Shown: positions 13,542 through 21,263, counted from the stretch's first letter. The stretch is 21,391 bases of DNA from an archaeon (GCA_030019325.1 JASEFB010000023.1:1-21391), one strand, 5' to 3'. The notes: generated by a model not told the origin, from the sequence alone. Program-made: numbers and translations.

Positions 13542-14446
13542 TCATTTAAGTCTAATCAGGTTTTTCCTGCCCTTCATTACCTTTTCTATGCGTCCGTTTT
13601 CTTTTAATGAATTTAGCAAAGCACTCGTTTTCGATTTGGAAAAACCTGTTTTTTCTATTATGTCAGATTGATATAGAACTCCTCCGGCATCCTTCAGTAC
13701 TTCGAGAATCTTATCTTCGTCAGTTTTTAGTATCACCGCCTCTATGATCTTCTTTTCTTGTTTCTTTTTATAAGTAATCCCACCAGCGATGATAATTGCT
13801 ACTACGCCTATTACACTGACCACTACCCATACGACCGGGAATGTTGATCGAAGTACAACACTTGGTTCGCCTGGGCTAAAGTCTCTTAACCCGTACCAAA
13901 TTAATTCATTAGCCCTTACAATATCCGGCTCAGGGCTCACTGCATCAACTTTATATCCGCTCGGATATGTGATAATCAAAGCATCATCTTTAGAAAGATA
14001 TAATCCCCCAGCAAATGCATCCCCAGCCATGATCCTCTTATCTTCGGTCGTGGCAAAGCCAATCCATTTGAATTGATAGGTAATCACACCATATCTACCT
14101 GTTGGCAGGTCCTTTACATCAAAAGACATGTTAAAATTTCGGGCTCCCATATCTCGTCCAGTTGATGCCTCAGCCTCACTAACAAGCGCATATATCTTGT
14201 TCGAAAGATATTCCAACTCGCTCTGGTTGGATTCAAGAGCTGAAACATATTCTTTAAACGCCTCCTCACCACTTTGAGTTGTCAATCCAATTCGATCCTT
14301 TATGATCCAGGTTGCCGAGCCATCTCCTAAATATTTATCGTATACGTGGTTTTATACTCCTCTCCTTGAGCTAAAATAGGCGTAATTGAGTACCACATCA
14401 TACTCAAAACGAGCAGAGCCAGGATGGAGAAATATCTACGTGACAT
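13542..14446 (-). pseudogene. membrane-anchored winged-helix protein with a frameshift after the signal peptide
   Basis: ATG at 14446 opens a frame with a clear signal peptide (MSRRYFSILALLVLSMMW, ending near PILAQGEEY) and continues YKTTYTINI before a TAG at 14327-14329. The next frame continues without interruption as LGDGSATWIIKDRIGLTTQSGEEAF and runs to 13542. One extra base near 14330-14337 would join them into a ~300-residue protein: an extracellular domain, one TM segment (FPVVWVVVSVIGVVAIIIAG), and a cytoplasmic winged helix (ILEVLKDAGGVLYQSDIIEK, then KTSALLNSLKENGRI). That architecture is a known archaeal type of membrane-anchored putative regulator. If the frameshift is real, only the fragment starting at 14285, lacking a signal peptide, could be made. 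A sequencing error in the AT run is the main alternative. Confidence 0.75.
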
Positions 14447-14509
14447 TGCTATTAGACTAAATAATAAAAAGGGGATAGATAATATTTTGGTTACCTACCC
14501 CATATTCTT

Positions 14510-15208
14510 TTATTGTTCTGCTGGGGCTGACCGCGGTCTCCCCATTGCAGGTGGCTCTTCGGGTCTCTCTTCTGCGGGTGGCTCTTCAGGTCTCTCTTTT
14601 GCAGGTATCTCTTCAGGTCTCTCTTTTGCAGGTATCTCTTCAGGTCTTTCTTTTGCAGGTATCTCTTCGGGTCTCTCTTCTATCGGTACCCCCTCAGGTC
14701 CCATCTTAGCTACCACGCGATCCAGCGTATCCTCAGCAGTTCTGCTGTTGTTCAATGCCCTCTGTAGCGCGGGCTTGCATTGCACCGGCATGTTTTGATC
14801 GTCGATTAGACCTTGCAACACTGCTTTATGTTTGCTGAGCATCTGCTGTGCGTGTTGAAGCTTTTCTTCAGTGACACCTGGCCTGGTTGCTGTCGCATCA
14901 ATAGCTGCTGCCTTTGCTGTATATCCTTCCATCGCTTTTTCTGCTGCTTCAGACTTGCCTTTTTCTATCATTGCCTTTGCCTCAGCTATTCTCTCTTCTG
15001 CGTACGCCACTTGTTTGCCGAGTTTTGCATCAGCACTAAGCGATACCGCTTCATCTATGTTCTCGAACGCGATTTTTAGCCCATATAACGGGCTGTCTGG
15101 ACCAAACCGTCCCTGGTAAGGCGTAACGTCTTCTTGTGCAGCGCTGACTGGCGTAAATGTCATGACAAGCATGACCATTACCCCAATTGCAATTGCCTTC
15201 TCTCTCAT
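14510..15208 (-). CDS. secreted DUF5667-type protein with repetitive tail, 232 aa
   Basis: Signal peptide at residues 1-24 (hydrophobic core IAIGVMVMLVMTF, likely cleavage after VSA). The DUF5667 region includes GPDSPLYGLKIAFENIDEAV followed by a helical segment (KLGKQVAYAEERIAEAKAMIEKG) and more helices to ~165. The C-terminal ~55 residues are 9-residue repeats of the type ERPEEIPAK, then ERPEEPPAE, a charged, Pro-rich extended tail. GGAGGT lies 7 nt before the ATG. It is upstream of, and in the same direction as, the membrane winged-helix gene and may be co-transcribed. DUF5667 proteins are found outside the cell or at the cell surface; their role is unknown. Confidence 0.8.
   Translation of the reverse strand: MREKAIAIGVMVMLVMTFTPVSAAQEDVTPYQGRFGPDSPLYGLKIAFENIDEAVSLSADAKLGKQVAYAEERIAEAKAMIEKGKSEAAEKAMEGYTAKAAAIDATATRPGVTEEKLQHAQQMLSKHKAVLQGLIDDQNMPVQCKPALQRALNNSRTAEDTLDRVVAKMGPEGVPIEERPEEIPAKERPEEIPAKERPEEIPAKERPEEPPAEERPEEPPAMGRPRSAPAEQ
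14543..14677 (-). repeat. 27-bp tandem repeats encoding ERPEE(I/P)PA(K/E)
   Basis: Five consecutive 27-bp units encode the 9-residue Pro/Glu repeat of the DUF5667 protein; a sixth, degenerate unit follows. Three units encode an identical peptide, pointing to recent expansion by slippage. Confidence 0.85.
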
Positions 15209-15270
15209 TTTTTTACCTCCGTTTTTATACGCTCCATATTACGTTTTTTGTGAAATAAAGCTTTCTAAAG

Positions 15271-15345
15271 TCCTGTTTCTCCATAAATAATCCGGAAAAT
15301 CCTATTTGGTTCAAAAAGGTTTAGAATAGTCCTATTTAGTTCAAA
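15271..15345. promoter_or_regulatory. three phased direct repeats, possible operator
   Basis: TCCTGTTT at 15271 and TCCTATTT at 15300 and 15330 recur at 29-30 bp intervals, close to three helical turns. The last two extend to TCCTATTTGGTTCAAA and TCCTATTTAGTTCAAA. They lie between the divergent DUF5667 gene and the rpl18e operon, so a bound protein could affect either. The rest of the 247-bp region (15209-15455) shows no gene. Confidence 0.4.
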
Positions 15346-15395
15346 GAGGAGATATCATGTCACAACGATAAAAGTCTCAAAATAGGGGTTCTTTC

Positions 15396-15404
15396 TTTAT
15401 AAAG
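15396..15404 (+). promoter_or_regulatory. TATA box of the ribosomal protein operon
   Basis: TTTATAAAG about 55 bp before the rpl18e ATG, implying a short 5' leader of roughly 30 nt. Confidence 0.5.
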
Positions 15405-15455
15405 AGGTATCTTAACTTAAAATTTCGAGGCAAGGGGCGAAGGCGAGAGCGAAAG

Positions 15456-15815
15456 ATGAGAAGAAGAAAGAAGACAGATCCAAGGATTGAGCGGTTAATG
15501 GAAGATTTAAAGCGGATTGCACGAGAGCGCAGCGCGCCTATATGGAAGGATATAGCGAAGCGATTAGATAAACCACGAAGGAATTACGCTGAGGTGAACC
15601 TGAGCAAGATAAATAGATATTCAAATGCAAATGATACAATAGTGGTGCCAGGAAAGGTGCTCAGTGCAGGGGCGATTGAAAAACCGATCACCATTGCCGC
15701 GTTGGGCTTCAGTAAAAAAGCGTATGAGAAAGTCAGCTCTCACGGGAAGTGCATGAGCATCGAGGAATTGATGGAGACTAACCCAAAAGGATCAGGTTTA
15801 AAGATAATCGCTTAG
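15456..15815 (+). CDS. rpl18e: 50S ribosomal protein L18e
   Basis: L18e is an archaeal/eukaryotic-type large-subunit ribosomal protein. Matching segments are the basic N-terminus MRRRKKTDPRI, RRNYAEVNLSKINRY around 41-55, DTIVVPGKVLSAG at 60-72, and ITIAALGFSKKAYEKV. At 119 residues it is the usual length. It heads the operon rpl18e-rpl13-rps9-rpoN-tRNA-rpoK. Archaea usually place rpoD upstream of this set; here the region upstream holds a promoter and an unrelated divergent gene. Confidence 0.96.
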   Translation: MRRRKKTDPRIERLMEDLKRIARERSAPIWKDIAKRLDKPRRNYAEVNLSKINRYSNANDTIVVPGKVLSAGAIEKPITIAALGFSKKAYEKVSSHGKCMSIEELMETNPKGSGLKIIA

Positions 15816-15858
15816 CTTACTAAAACTTTTGGATATAAAGAGCTATCGAAGAAGAGAA

Positions 15859-16296
15859 ATGGAACGAGAGATAATAGATGGGGAGGGTCTCATCTTGGGA
15901 CGCTTGGCGAGTAGCGTAGCGAAGAGGTTGCTGAACGAAAAAGATACGGAAATTGTGATCGTTAATGCTGAACGCGTGGTAATAAGTGGGTCCAAAGAGA
16001 GGATATTTAAAGATTACAAAGAGAAGAAGGATAGAGGGTCGAGAGAGAAAGGACCCTTCTACCCTAAAATGCCTGATAGAATTGTGAAGAGGACGATACG
16101 AGGGATGCTTCCCTATAAGCAGGCAAAGGGAAGAGAAGCGCTTTCACGAGTGAATGTTTATCTTGGTATACCTGACGAATATGAAACGATGGTGCAGAAA
16201 AAAGTGGAGAATGCTGGGGCTGAGCGATTATCTCGTAAGTATGTAACGATAGGTGAGGTGAGTGAAAAGTTAGGATGGGTAGCAAAGCAAAGGTAA
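15859..16296 (+). CDS. rpl13: 50S ribosomal protein L13
   Basis: Large-subunit ribosomal protein L13, archaeal form. LILGRLASSVAKRLL near the N-terminus, VIVNAERVVISGSKER, and PDRIVKRTIRGMLPYKQAKGREAL with the conserved GMLP core are all present. The ATG at 15859 gives 145 residues, the family's normal size, and begins close to the conserved IIDGEGLILGRLAS. An upstream TTG at 15829 would add 10 basic residues and has no ribosome site. It overlaps rps9 by 22 nt. Confidence 0.96.
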   Translation: MEREIIDGEGLILGRLASSVAKRLLNEKDTEIVIVNAERVVISGSKERIFKDYKEKKDRGSREKGPFYPKMPDRIVKRTIRGMLPYKQAKGREALSRVNVYLGIPDEYETMVQKKVENAGAERLSRKYVTIGEVSEKLGWVAKQR

Positions 16297-16706
16297 AGAA
16301 AGTAGTAAACGAGGTTGGAAAGAGGAAGACAGCGGTCGCACGAGTGACCATAAGAGAGGGTAAAGGCACTGTGAGAATAAACAAGAAACCACTGGAGATA
16401 CTAGAGCCTGAAGTGGTAAGAGCAAAGGTATCAGAACCGTTGTTTATTGCATCTCAGTTTCTTGGTGGTGGTATTGACGGCATTGAGGTGGAGGTAAATG
16501 TGCGTGGTGGCGGTTTTATGGGACAGGCAGAGGCGGCTCGCACTGCTATTGCACGAGGATTAGTGGAGTGGACAGAGAATGAACAACTGAAGGAAACCTA
16601 TCTGGGGTATGATAGAAGCTTGTTGGTTAGTGACATGCGGATTAAGGAGGCGAAGAAGTTTGACGCAAAAGGTGCACGAGCGAAGCGGCAAAAGTCGTAT
16701 CGGTGA
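16275..16706 (+). CDS. rps9: 30S ribosomal protein S9
   Basis: Small-subunit protein S9. GKRKTAVARVTIREGKGTVRIN near the start, GGGIDGIEVEVNVRGGGFMGQAEAARTAIARGL in the middle, and the universal C-terminus KRQKSYR, whose basic end reaches the ribosomal P site, are all present. Length 143 (archaeal range). The start lies inside the 3' end of rpl13, implying coupled translation. Confidence 0.97.
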   Translation: MGSKAKVKKVVNEVGKRKTAVARVTIREGKGTVRINKKPLEILEPEVVRAKVSEPLFIASQFLGGGIDGIEVEVNVRGGGFMGQAEAARTAIARGLVEWTENEQLKETYLGYDRSLLVSDMRIKEAKKFDAKGARAKRQKSYR

Positions 16707-16712
16707 AGTCTC

Positions 16713-16898
16713 ATGATTCCAGTCAGGTGTTATACATGTGGACGAGTCATATCAGACGTTTGGGATGAGTATAAGGAACGAATAAAGTATGAGGCTCCGG
16801 GAGAGGTACTGGACGACTTGGGTATAACGAGATATTGCTGTCGAAGAATGCTTCTAACGCATGCAGAGTTGCTCGATGAGATAGCGCCCTATGAATGA
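16713..16898 (+). CDS. rpoN: DNA-directed RNA polymerase subunit N (RpoN, Rpb10 homologue)
   Basis: Small zinc-binding polymerase subunit. MIPVRCYTCGRVI gives Cys6 and Cys9; the second pair Cys42-Cys43 lies in TRYCCRRMLLTH, matching the invariant CxxC...CC arrangement of archaeal RpoN and eukaryotic Rpb10. It is 61 residues, within the normal range, and starts 6 bp after the rps9 stop. This is an RNA polymerase subunit, not bacterial sigma-54. Confidence 0.97.
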   Translation: MIPVRCYTCGRVISDVWDEYKERIKYEAPGEVLDDLGITRYCCRRMLLTHAELLDEIAPYE

Positions 16899-16909
16899 TA
16901 AAAATAAAG

Positions 16910-16984
16910 GGGGTTGTAGGGTAGCTTGGTCTATCCTTCGGCGTTCGGGACGCCGAGACCTGAGTTCAAATCTCAGCAACCCCA
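16910..16984 (+). tRNA. tRNA-Pro (anticodon CGG), no intron
   Basis: Full cloverleaf: acceptor GGGGTTG (16910-16916) pairs with CAACCCC (16977-16983), discriminator A at 16984. The anticodon stem CGGCG/CGCCG closes loop TTCGGGA with anticodon CGG at 16946-16948. The T-arm is CTGAG-TTCAAAT-CTCAG. The D-arm holds TAGCTTGGTCTA, as in archaeal tRNA-Pro. The CCA end is not encoded. It lies inside the rpoN-rpoK operon, 11 bp after rpoN, so it is probably cut from a longer transcript unless it has its own promoter. Confidence 0.93.
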
Positions 16985-17030
16985 TTCTCTCGCCTCGCGA
17001 TAAGGTAAGGAAAGGTTAAGGGGGATCTTC

Positions 17031-17222
17031 TTGACAGAAGAGAAAGAAAAAAATAAATATACGAAATACGAGAAAGCACGGATCATAGGTGCACGAGCAC
17101 TCCAGATAGCCATGGGTGCTCCGGTGCTCATTGAGACGGAAGAGCTAGACCCTATAAATATAGCTATCGCGGAATTCGAGAAAAGTGTTATTCCGATAAC
17201 GGTGAGAAGGAGTAAAGATTGA
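17031..17222 (+). CDS. rpoK: DNA-directed RNA polymerase subunit K (RpoK, Rpb6/omega homologue)
   Basis: RpoK is the archaeal equivalent of Rpb6 and omega, which holds the largest subunit in the polymerase. The diagnostic core KYEKARIIGARALQIAMGAP (13-32) is intact, followed by LDPINIAIAEFEKSVIPITVRR. The start is TTG at 17031, supported by a GGGGGA stretch about 6 nt upstream; the first ATG is too far inside the conserved core. Length 63 is normal. It follows the tRNA by 46 bp. Confidence 0.95.
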   Translation: MTEEKEKNKYTKYEKARIIGARALQIAMGAPVLIETEELDPINIAIAEFEKSVIPITVRRSKD

Positions 17223-17241
17223 ATCAAAGAATTAAGGGTTC

Positions 17242-17412
17242 ATGGGGAAGATCGTTAAGGAATACGTAACGGATGATGAAGCGAAAAAGAATGAAATTGA
17301 TAAAAGATTGGATGGCTACATTCCAGACCAGTCACATACCCCGTACTTAAGATACAGGGCCTGTAACCATAAAAAATTTGGCATAAAGCGTTATGTACCT
17401 ACCCGGGTTTGA
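17242..17412 (+). CDS. possible 56-residue hypothetical protein downstream of rpoK
   Basis: An open frame from ATG 17242 to TGA 17410-17412 lies 20 bp after rpoK on the same strand and ends just before a T-rich terminator-like tract. It is charged, with YVTDDEAKKNEIDKRLDGY near the start, a central HTPYLRYRACNHKKF and a basic C-terminus. There is only a weak ribosome site (AAGGG, 4-5 nt before the ATG). I do not recognise it. It fits as the last gene of the ribosomal/RNA polymerase operon, but its small size makes chance occurrence possible. Confidence 0.4.
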   Translation: MGKIVKEYVTDDEAKKNEIDKRLDGYIPDQSHTPYLRYRACNHKKFGIKRYVPTRV

Positions 17413-17414
17413 AC

Positions 17415-17428
17415 GTTTTTCCTTTTTC
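17415..17428 (+). terminator. T-rich terminator of the ribosomal/RNA polymerase operon
   Basis: GTTTTTCCTTTTTC directly after the last plus-strand ORF, the T-run form expected of archaeal intrinsic termination. The converging pdxS gene ends about 95 bp on. Confidence 0.5.
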
Positions 17429-17522
17429 CTCATCGAGGGAGCAGAGAGAATGGAGATTGAATGCTTCTTAAAAAGGTTTTTAATTTTTGTTACGTGCCAT
17501 GAAAATGTATTGGGGAAAGCCT

Positions 17523-18428
17523 CTACCATCCCCGCACTTGCAACAGCTCCTCTTCCGTGAGAACGCTCACTTCAATTCCTTTCATGGGCAGTCCTAATCC
17601 TTTAGAGATCTCTGCTAATTTCCTTGCATCATCGTAATTGTTCACCGCTTCCACAATTGCCGAGGCCATCCTGGGTGGATTTTCTGATTTGAATATCCCG
17701 GACCCGACAAAAACACCGTCTGCACCAAGCCGCATCATAAGCGCCGCATCAGCAGGCGTTGCTATCCCCCCTGCCGCAAAATTCACCACGGGTAATCGTT
17801 GTAATTTCGCCGTCTCGTGCACCACTTCAAATGATACTTTCAACTCTTTCGCAACGTCTCTTAACTCCTCTTCATTTTTACCCGTGAGCGATCGTATCTC
17901 GCCCATAATCAATTTCATGTGTCGAACGGCTTCTTTGACGTCGCCAGTCCCTGCTTCTCCTTTCGTCCTTATCATCGCCGCTCCTTCCGCTATTCTCCTC
18001 AATGCCTCACCTAAATCCCGCGCACCACAGACGAACGGCACGGTAAATCCCCTCTTGTCCACGTGATGCGTGTCCACCGGCGTTAGAACCTCTGATTCAT
18101 CGATCATGTCTACACCGAGCGCTTCGAGTATTTCCGCCTCCATAAAATGCCCGATACGACACTTAGCCATTACGGGTATCGTAACTGCTTCAATGATTTC
18201 TGAGATAACCGCAGGGTCTGCCATTCGTGCTACACCGCCAGCCTTCCTTATATCCGCCGGAACGGCATGCAACGCCATAACCGCGATAGCACCTGCTTTC
18301 TCCGCCACTATCGCTTGCTCTGCACTCGTTACGTCCATTATTACACCTCCCTTTTGCAGGGAAGCGAACCCCCGCTTCAAGAGCTCTGATCCGTGTCTAA
18401 GGTCCTCAATTACTATCTCTCTCTTCAT
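17523..18428 (-). CDS. pdxS: pyridoxal 5'-phosphate synthase subunit PdxS
   Basis: PdxS condenses ribose 5-phosphate, glyceraldehyde 3-phosphate and ammonia into pyridoxal phosphate; the ammonia comes from the partner glutaminase PdxT, which is not in this window. The (beta/alpha)8 enzyme is complete: Asp32 in VIMDVTSAEQA, catalytic Lys89 in PVMAKCRIGHF, the second Lys156 in MIRTKGEAGTG, and the phosphate-binding VNFAAGGIATPADAALMM and LGADGVFVGSGIF. The C-terminus ends with EELLQVRGW. Length 301 is slightly above the usual ~290. GGAGGT precedes the ATG by 5 nt and a TATA box lies at 18491-18503. Confidence 0.97.
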   Translation of the reverse strand: MKREIVIEDLRHGSELLKRGFASLQKGGVIMDVTSAEQAIVAEKAGAIAVMALHAVPADIRKAGGVARMADPAVISEIIEAVTIPVMAKCRIGHFMEAEILEALGVDMIDESEVLTPVDTHHVDKRGFTVPFVCGARDLGEALRRIAEGAAMIRTKGEAGTGDVKEAVRHMKLIMGEIRSLTGKNEEELRDVAKELKVSFEVVHETAKLQRLPVVNFAAGGIATPADAALMMRLGADGVFVGSGIFKSENPPRMASAIVEAVNNYDDARKLAEISKGLGLPMKGIEVSVLTEEELLQVRGW

Positions 18429-18490
18429 TTTTACCTCCTCTTGTCTCTTGTGTTTCCTTCTTTGACGTGAGCATCTCGTCCTTAAGTTCG

Positions 18491-18503
18491 TAATAAATAT
18501 ATT
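18491..18503 (-). promoter_or_regulatory. TATA box of pdxS
   Basis: Minus-strand AATATATTTATTA about 65-75 nt before the pdxS ATG, predicting a ~40-nt leader that carries the GGAGGT site. The divergent trmG10 gene begins 80 bp away on the other side. Confidence 0.5.
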
Positions 18504-18582
18504 CCGGGCATATTTAACTTAACTTTGCGCCATTTTATTTTTGATATGTGAATAACCCTTTTTCTTTTTAAAAAGGTTTAAA

Positions 18583-19656
18583 ATGCAACTTGCTTTTGAG
18601 CTATCTGGTGAGCATGAAACACTGCCAAAGGCAGAAGTTTTAGCATGTTTACAAGCATTGAATGTTGTGTACGAGGAGAGGATGTTCTCGGATGGCATAC
18701 TGGTGATTGATGCACAACTCTCGTCCGAAAGTGAACTTCTTGATGTTCTATCACAGCGATTGGGGATGACGCACCACATTTATGAAGTGAAAGGCATGTG
18801 TGTGCCAGATGAAAAGGAGCTAGTGGAAATCGTTAATAACGCAGATATAGAGGCTGTTATGGACGAGGAGGACACATTTGCAGTGCGTGTCCGGGGTGAG
18901 CATAAAAATAGTTTTTCCTTGAAAAGGAACGAGTTACCCACGATAGTGGGGGAACGCATAAAAAGAAAGGGTTATAAGGTGAACCTTAAGAATCCATCTA
19001 AAACGTTTGTTCTCCTGCTAACCGCACATACATGCTTTTTCTGCCTGCTCTCACATTCAGTGAAGAAGAAGCAATTTGAGGAGAAGAAACCGCGTTTCAG
19101 ACCATTCTTTTTGCCCGGCGTTATAATGCCGAAAGTTGCTCGTGTTATGGTTAATCTCAGCGGTTTAAACGCGAAAGAGCTTTTTCTTGATCCCTTCTGC
19201 GGCACGGGCGGGATATTGATAGAAGCAGGTATGGTGGGAGCGCGGATAATAGGTATTGATGTACAGGAGAAGATGGTGCGCGGTGCAAAGGAGAATTTGA
19301 AATTTTTTGGACTGCCCGGGGATGTCGTTGTAGGTGATGCCTCTAAGTTACCGTTAGGAGATAATACTGTGGATGCTGTCGCAACGGACATGCCTTATGG
19401 CAGGTCCTCCTTTGTATCAACGTCACGATACGAGAATGCCGAATCGCACTCCCTATTCCTGGAACGGTTATACCAACATGCTTTGGATGAAATCCACCGT
19501 GTACTTAAACCGGGAAGAAAAGCAGTTATAGTCTCAAATTCTCCTTCTTTTCATTATCTTTACCATAAAAGCGATTTCCAGCTCCTCGAGAAGCATATAT
19601 ACCGGGTTCATAAAAGTTTAAACCGCTACATAACCGTACTTGAAAAAGAGAAATGA
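18583..19656 (+). CDS. trmG10: tRNA (guanine(10)-N2)-methyltransferase, THUMP type (TrmG10)
   Basis: Archaeal TrmG10 (Trm11 relative) adds one or two methyl groups to N2 of G10 in tRNA using S-adenosylmethionine. The N-terminal ~160 residues form the THUMP-type tRNA-binding part. FRPFFLPGVIMPKVARVMVN leads into the methyltransferase domain with motif I LFLDPFCGTGGILIEAG (200-216), the acidic Asp226 of IGIDVQ, VVVGDASKLPL (248-258), and catalytic DMPYGRSS (269-276), the D-x-P-Y form of N2-guanine methyltransferases. Length 357 is typical. Divergent from pdxS; a clear promoter is hard to pick because several AT-rich boxes lie in 18509-18576. Confidence 0.92.
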   Translation: MQLAFELSGEHETLPKAEVLACLQALNVVYEERMFSDGILVIDAQLSSESELLDVLSQRLGMTHHIYEVKGMCVPDEKELVEIVNNADIEAVMDEEDTFAVRVRGEHKNSFSLKRNELPTIVGERIKRKGYKVNLKNPSKTFVLLLTAHTCFFCLLSHSVKKKQFEEKKPRFRPFFLPGVIMPKVARVMVNLSGLNAKELFLDPFCGTGGILIEAGMVGARIIGIDVQEKMVRGAKENLKFFGLPGDVVVGDASKLPLGDNTVDAVATDMPYGRSSFVSTSRYENAESHSLFLERLYQHALDEIHRVLKPGRKAVIVSNSPSFHYLYHKSDFQLLEKHIYRVHKSLNRYITVLEKEK

Positions 19657-19658
19657 AA

Positions 19659-19678
19659 CTATTTTTCTTTTATTTTTA
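19659..19678 (+). terminator. T-rich terminator after trmG10
   Basis: Starting 3 nt after the stop codon, ACTATTTTTCTTTTATTTTT contains three T-runs, matching archaeal T-tract terminators. It separates trmG10 from hisD. Confidence 0.55.
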
Positions 19679-19743
19679 GCTCAAATTTTTGATCTGGTCT
19701 TGTCTTGAAATCACCATAAAGTTAACATAACCAACGCTGATCT

Positions 19744-19755
19744 AAATATCTTATA
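19744..19755 (+). promoter_or_regulatory. TATA-like box near the hisD start
   Basis: AAATATCTTATA immediately precedes the first possible ATG. If it is the real box, transcription would begin around 19775-19780 and the hisD start would be a GTG near there; otherwise the promoter lies further upstream. Confidence 0.3.
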
Positions 19756-19758
19756 TGG

Positions 19759-21018
19759 ATGAGGAAGGTGAACGTGAAGAGAAAAAGAATTAAGGAATTA
19801 AGTGAAGAAGAGTGGACTGGCTTTCATGGTGAGAAGCATATAGCGGCAGTTATGCCCCGTGTAAAAGAAATCATCGCTGAGGTGAAGAACAAAGGGGATG
19901 CGGCACTTCGGGAATATACCGAACAATTTGACGGGGTAAAACTGAAGGAGATGGAAGTGAAGCCGGAAGAGATTGACGCTGCAAAGAGGGGTGTGGACGA
20001 AGATACGGTCCGATGTATCGAAGATGCATCGATCGCGATACGAAATTTCCATTACCGGCAGAAGAGGCAAGCATGGTTAGAAGAATTTAGTGAAGGTATC
20101 TCTCTTGGCGAGACGTTTGTGCCTTTTGATGTGGTTGGCGCCTATGTCCCGGCATCCTACTTCAGCAGTGCTTTGATGTGCGTGATTCCGGCGAAGATAG
20201 CTGGGGTACGGGAGATAGTAGTATGCACACCTCCGGGAAAGGATGGGAATGTAGACCCTCTGACGCTCGTTGCTGCTGAACTCGCAGGTGCGACGAGAAT
20301 ATTTAAGGCAGGTGGTGCTCAGGCGATTGCTGCTCTCGCTTTTGGCACTGAAACGATTCCACGGGTGCAAAAAATAGTGGGCCCCGGGAATGTATACGTA
20401 ACCGCAGCGAAGATAGCAGCTCGAGCAGAAGGCGTGGAAATAGATTTCCCCGCTGGCCCTTCTGAAGTTTTAATAATCGGAGATGAAACTGCGAATCCCT
20501 CGTTCATTGCTGCGGATATGCTTGCACAGGCAGAGCATGGCGAGAAATCACAGGCGGTCCTTCTTACCGACTCCGCAAGAACAGCGGCGGAAGTGGAGCG
20601 AGAAATTGTAGCAGAGGCGGGTAGAGAGAGGGGAACACAGCTCTGGATATTAATCGGGGAGAGCTTGGACGAGTGTATTGAATTTGCCAATGAATATGCA
20701 CCTGAACACCTCGAACTCATGGTAAGAGAGCCAATGGAAGTTTTGAAGCGCATAAAAAATGCAGGATCGGTGTTCATAGGCAATTATTCGCCGGTAGCAG
20801 CGGGTGATTACGCAACGGGGGCAAATCATGTTCTTCCAACCGCAGGCTATGCGAAGCTCTTCTCCGGGCTTGACGTTGACCACTTTATGCATCGGGTTAC
20901 CGTACAGTGGTTGGATAAGGGAGGATTAGAGAGAATAAAAGATACCGTGGTGGGATTGTGTAACGCGGAAGGTATGGAAAAGCATGCGCGGTCAATAGAA
21001 AAGAGGTTTTCTGCCTGA
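19759..21018 (+). CDS. hisD: histidinol dehydrogenase HisD
   Basis: HisD oxidises L-histidinol twice with NAD+ to give L-histidine, the last steps of the pathway. Zinc ligands are in place: Gln257 and His260 in LAQAEHGEKSQ, Asp350 in AAGDYATGANHVLP, and His409 in MEKHARSIEKRF. The acid/base pair Glu316-His317 lies in EYAPEHLEL. Other hallmarks are VGAYVPASYFSS, GGAQAIAALAFGTETIP, VGPGNVYVTAAK and FPAGPSEVLI. Length 419 is near the family norm of ~430. The start is uncertain: ATG 19759, or GTG 19768 or 19774; GAGG at 19761 would serve GTG 19774. No other his genes are nearby, so the pathway genes are scattered, as in many archaea. Confidence 0.96.
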   Translation: MRKVNVKRKRIKELSEEEWTGFHGEKHIAAVMPRVKEIIAEVKNKGDAALREYTEQFDGVKLKEMEVKPEEIDAAKRGVDEDTVRCIEDASIAIRNFHYRQKRQAWLEEFSEGISLGETFVPFDVVGAYVPASYFSSALMCVIPAKIAGVREIVVCTPPGKDGNVDPLTLVAAELAGATRIFKAGGAQAIAALAFGTETIPRVQKIVGPGNVYVTAAKIAARAEGVEIDFPAGPSEVLIIGDETANPSFIAADMLAQAEHGEKSQAVLLTDSARTAAEVEREIVAEAGRERGTQLWILIGESLDECIEFANEYAPEHLELMVREPMEVLKRIKNAGSVFIGNYSPVAAGDYATGANHVLPTAGYAKLFSGLDVDHFMHRVTVQWLDKGGLERIKDTVVGLCNAEGMEKHARSIEKRFSA

Positions 21019-21047
21019 TTCGTAGGACTAACCTTCACCGTATCTGC

Positions 21048-21069
21048 TCAAAATTTGGTGGAATTTTGA
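21048..21069. terminator. perfect 8-bp inverted repeat after hisD
   Basis: TCAAAATT (21048-21055) and AATTTTGA (21062-21069) flank a 6-nt loop about 30 bp past the hisD stop. It could be a weak terminator or processing site for either strand, or a protein-binding site. The remaining DNA up to 21263 shows no supported gene. Confidence 0.35.
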
Positions 21070-21263
21070 ACAGACATTGAAAAATGAAAATTGCAAAGTG
21101 CAAAAGCCGTCTGCGCATCGTCTGCAAAGCCTCTTATGTCGTTCGAACGATATTTGGTTTTGTTTATCTCATGTTTTGATACACAATCTATAAAACTTCC
21201 CAACTGGGATGGAGGTACATTTCCTGTATGTTCTCATAATTTACTTTATGCGGATAGAAATTA

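Noticed and set aside
16713..16898. Bacterial sigma-54, because of the name RpoN
   Set aside because: The 61-residue CxxC...CC protein is the archaeal polymerase subunit N; sigma-54 is about 480 residues and unrelated.
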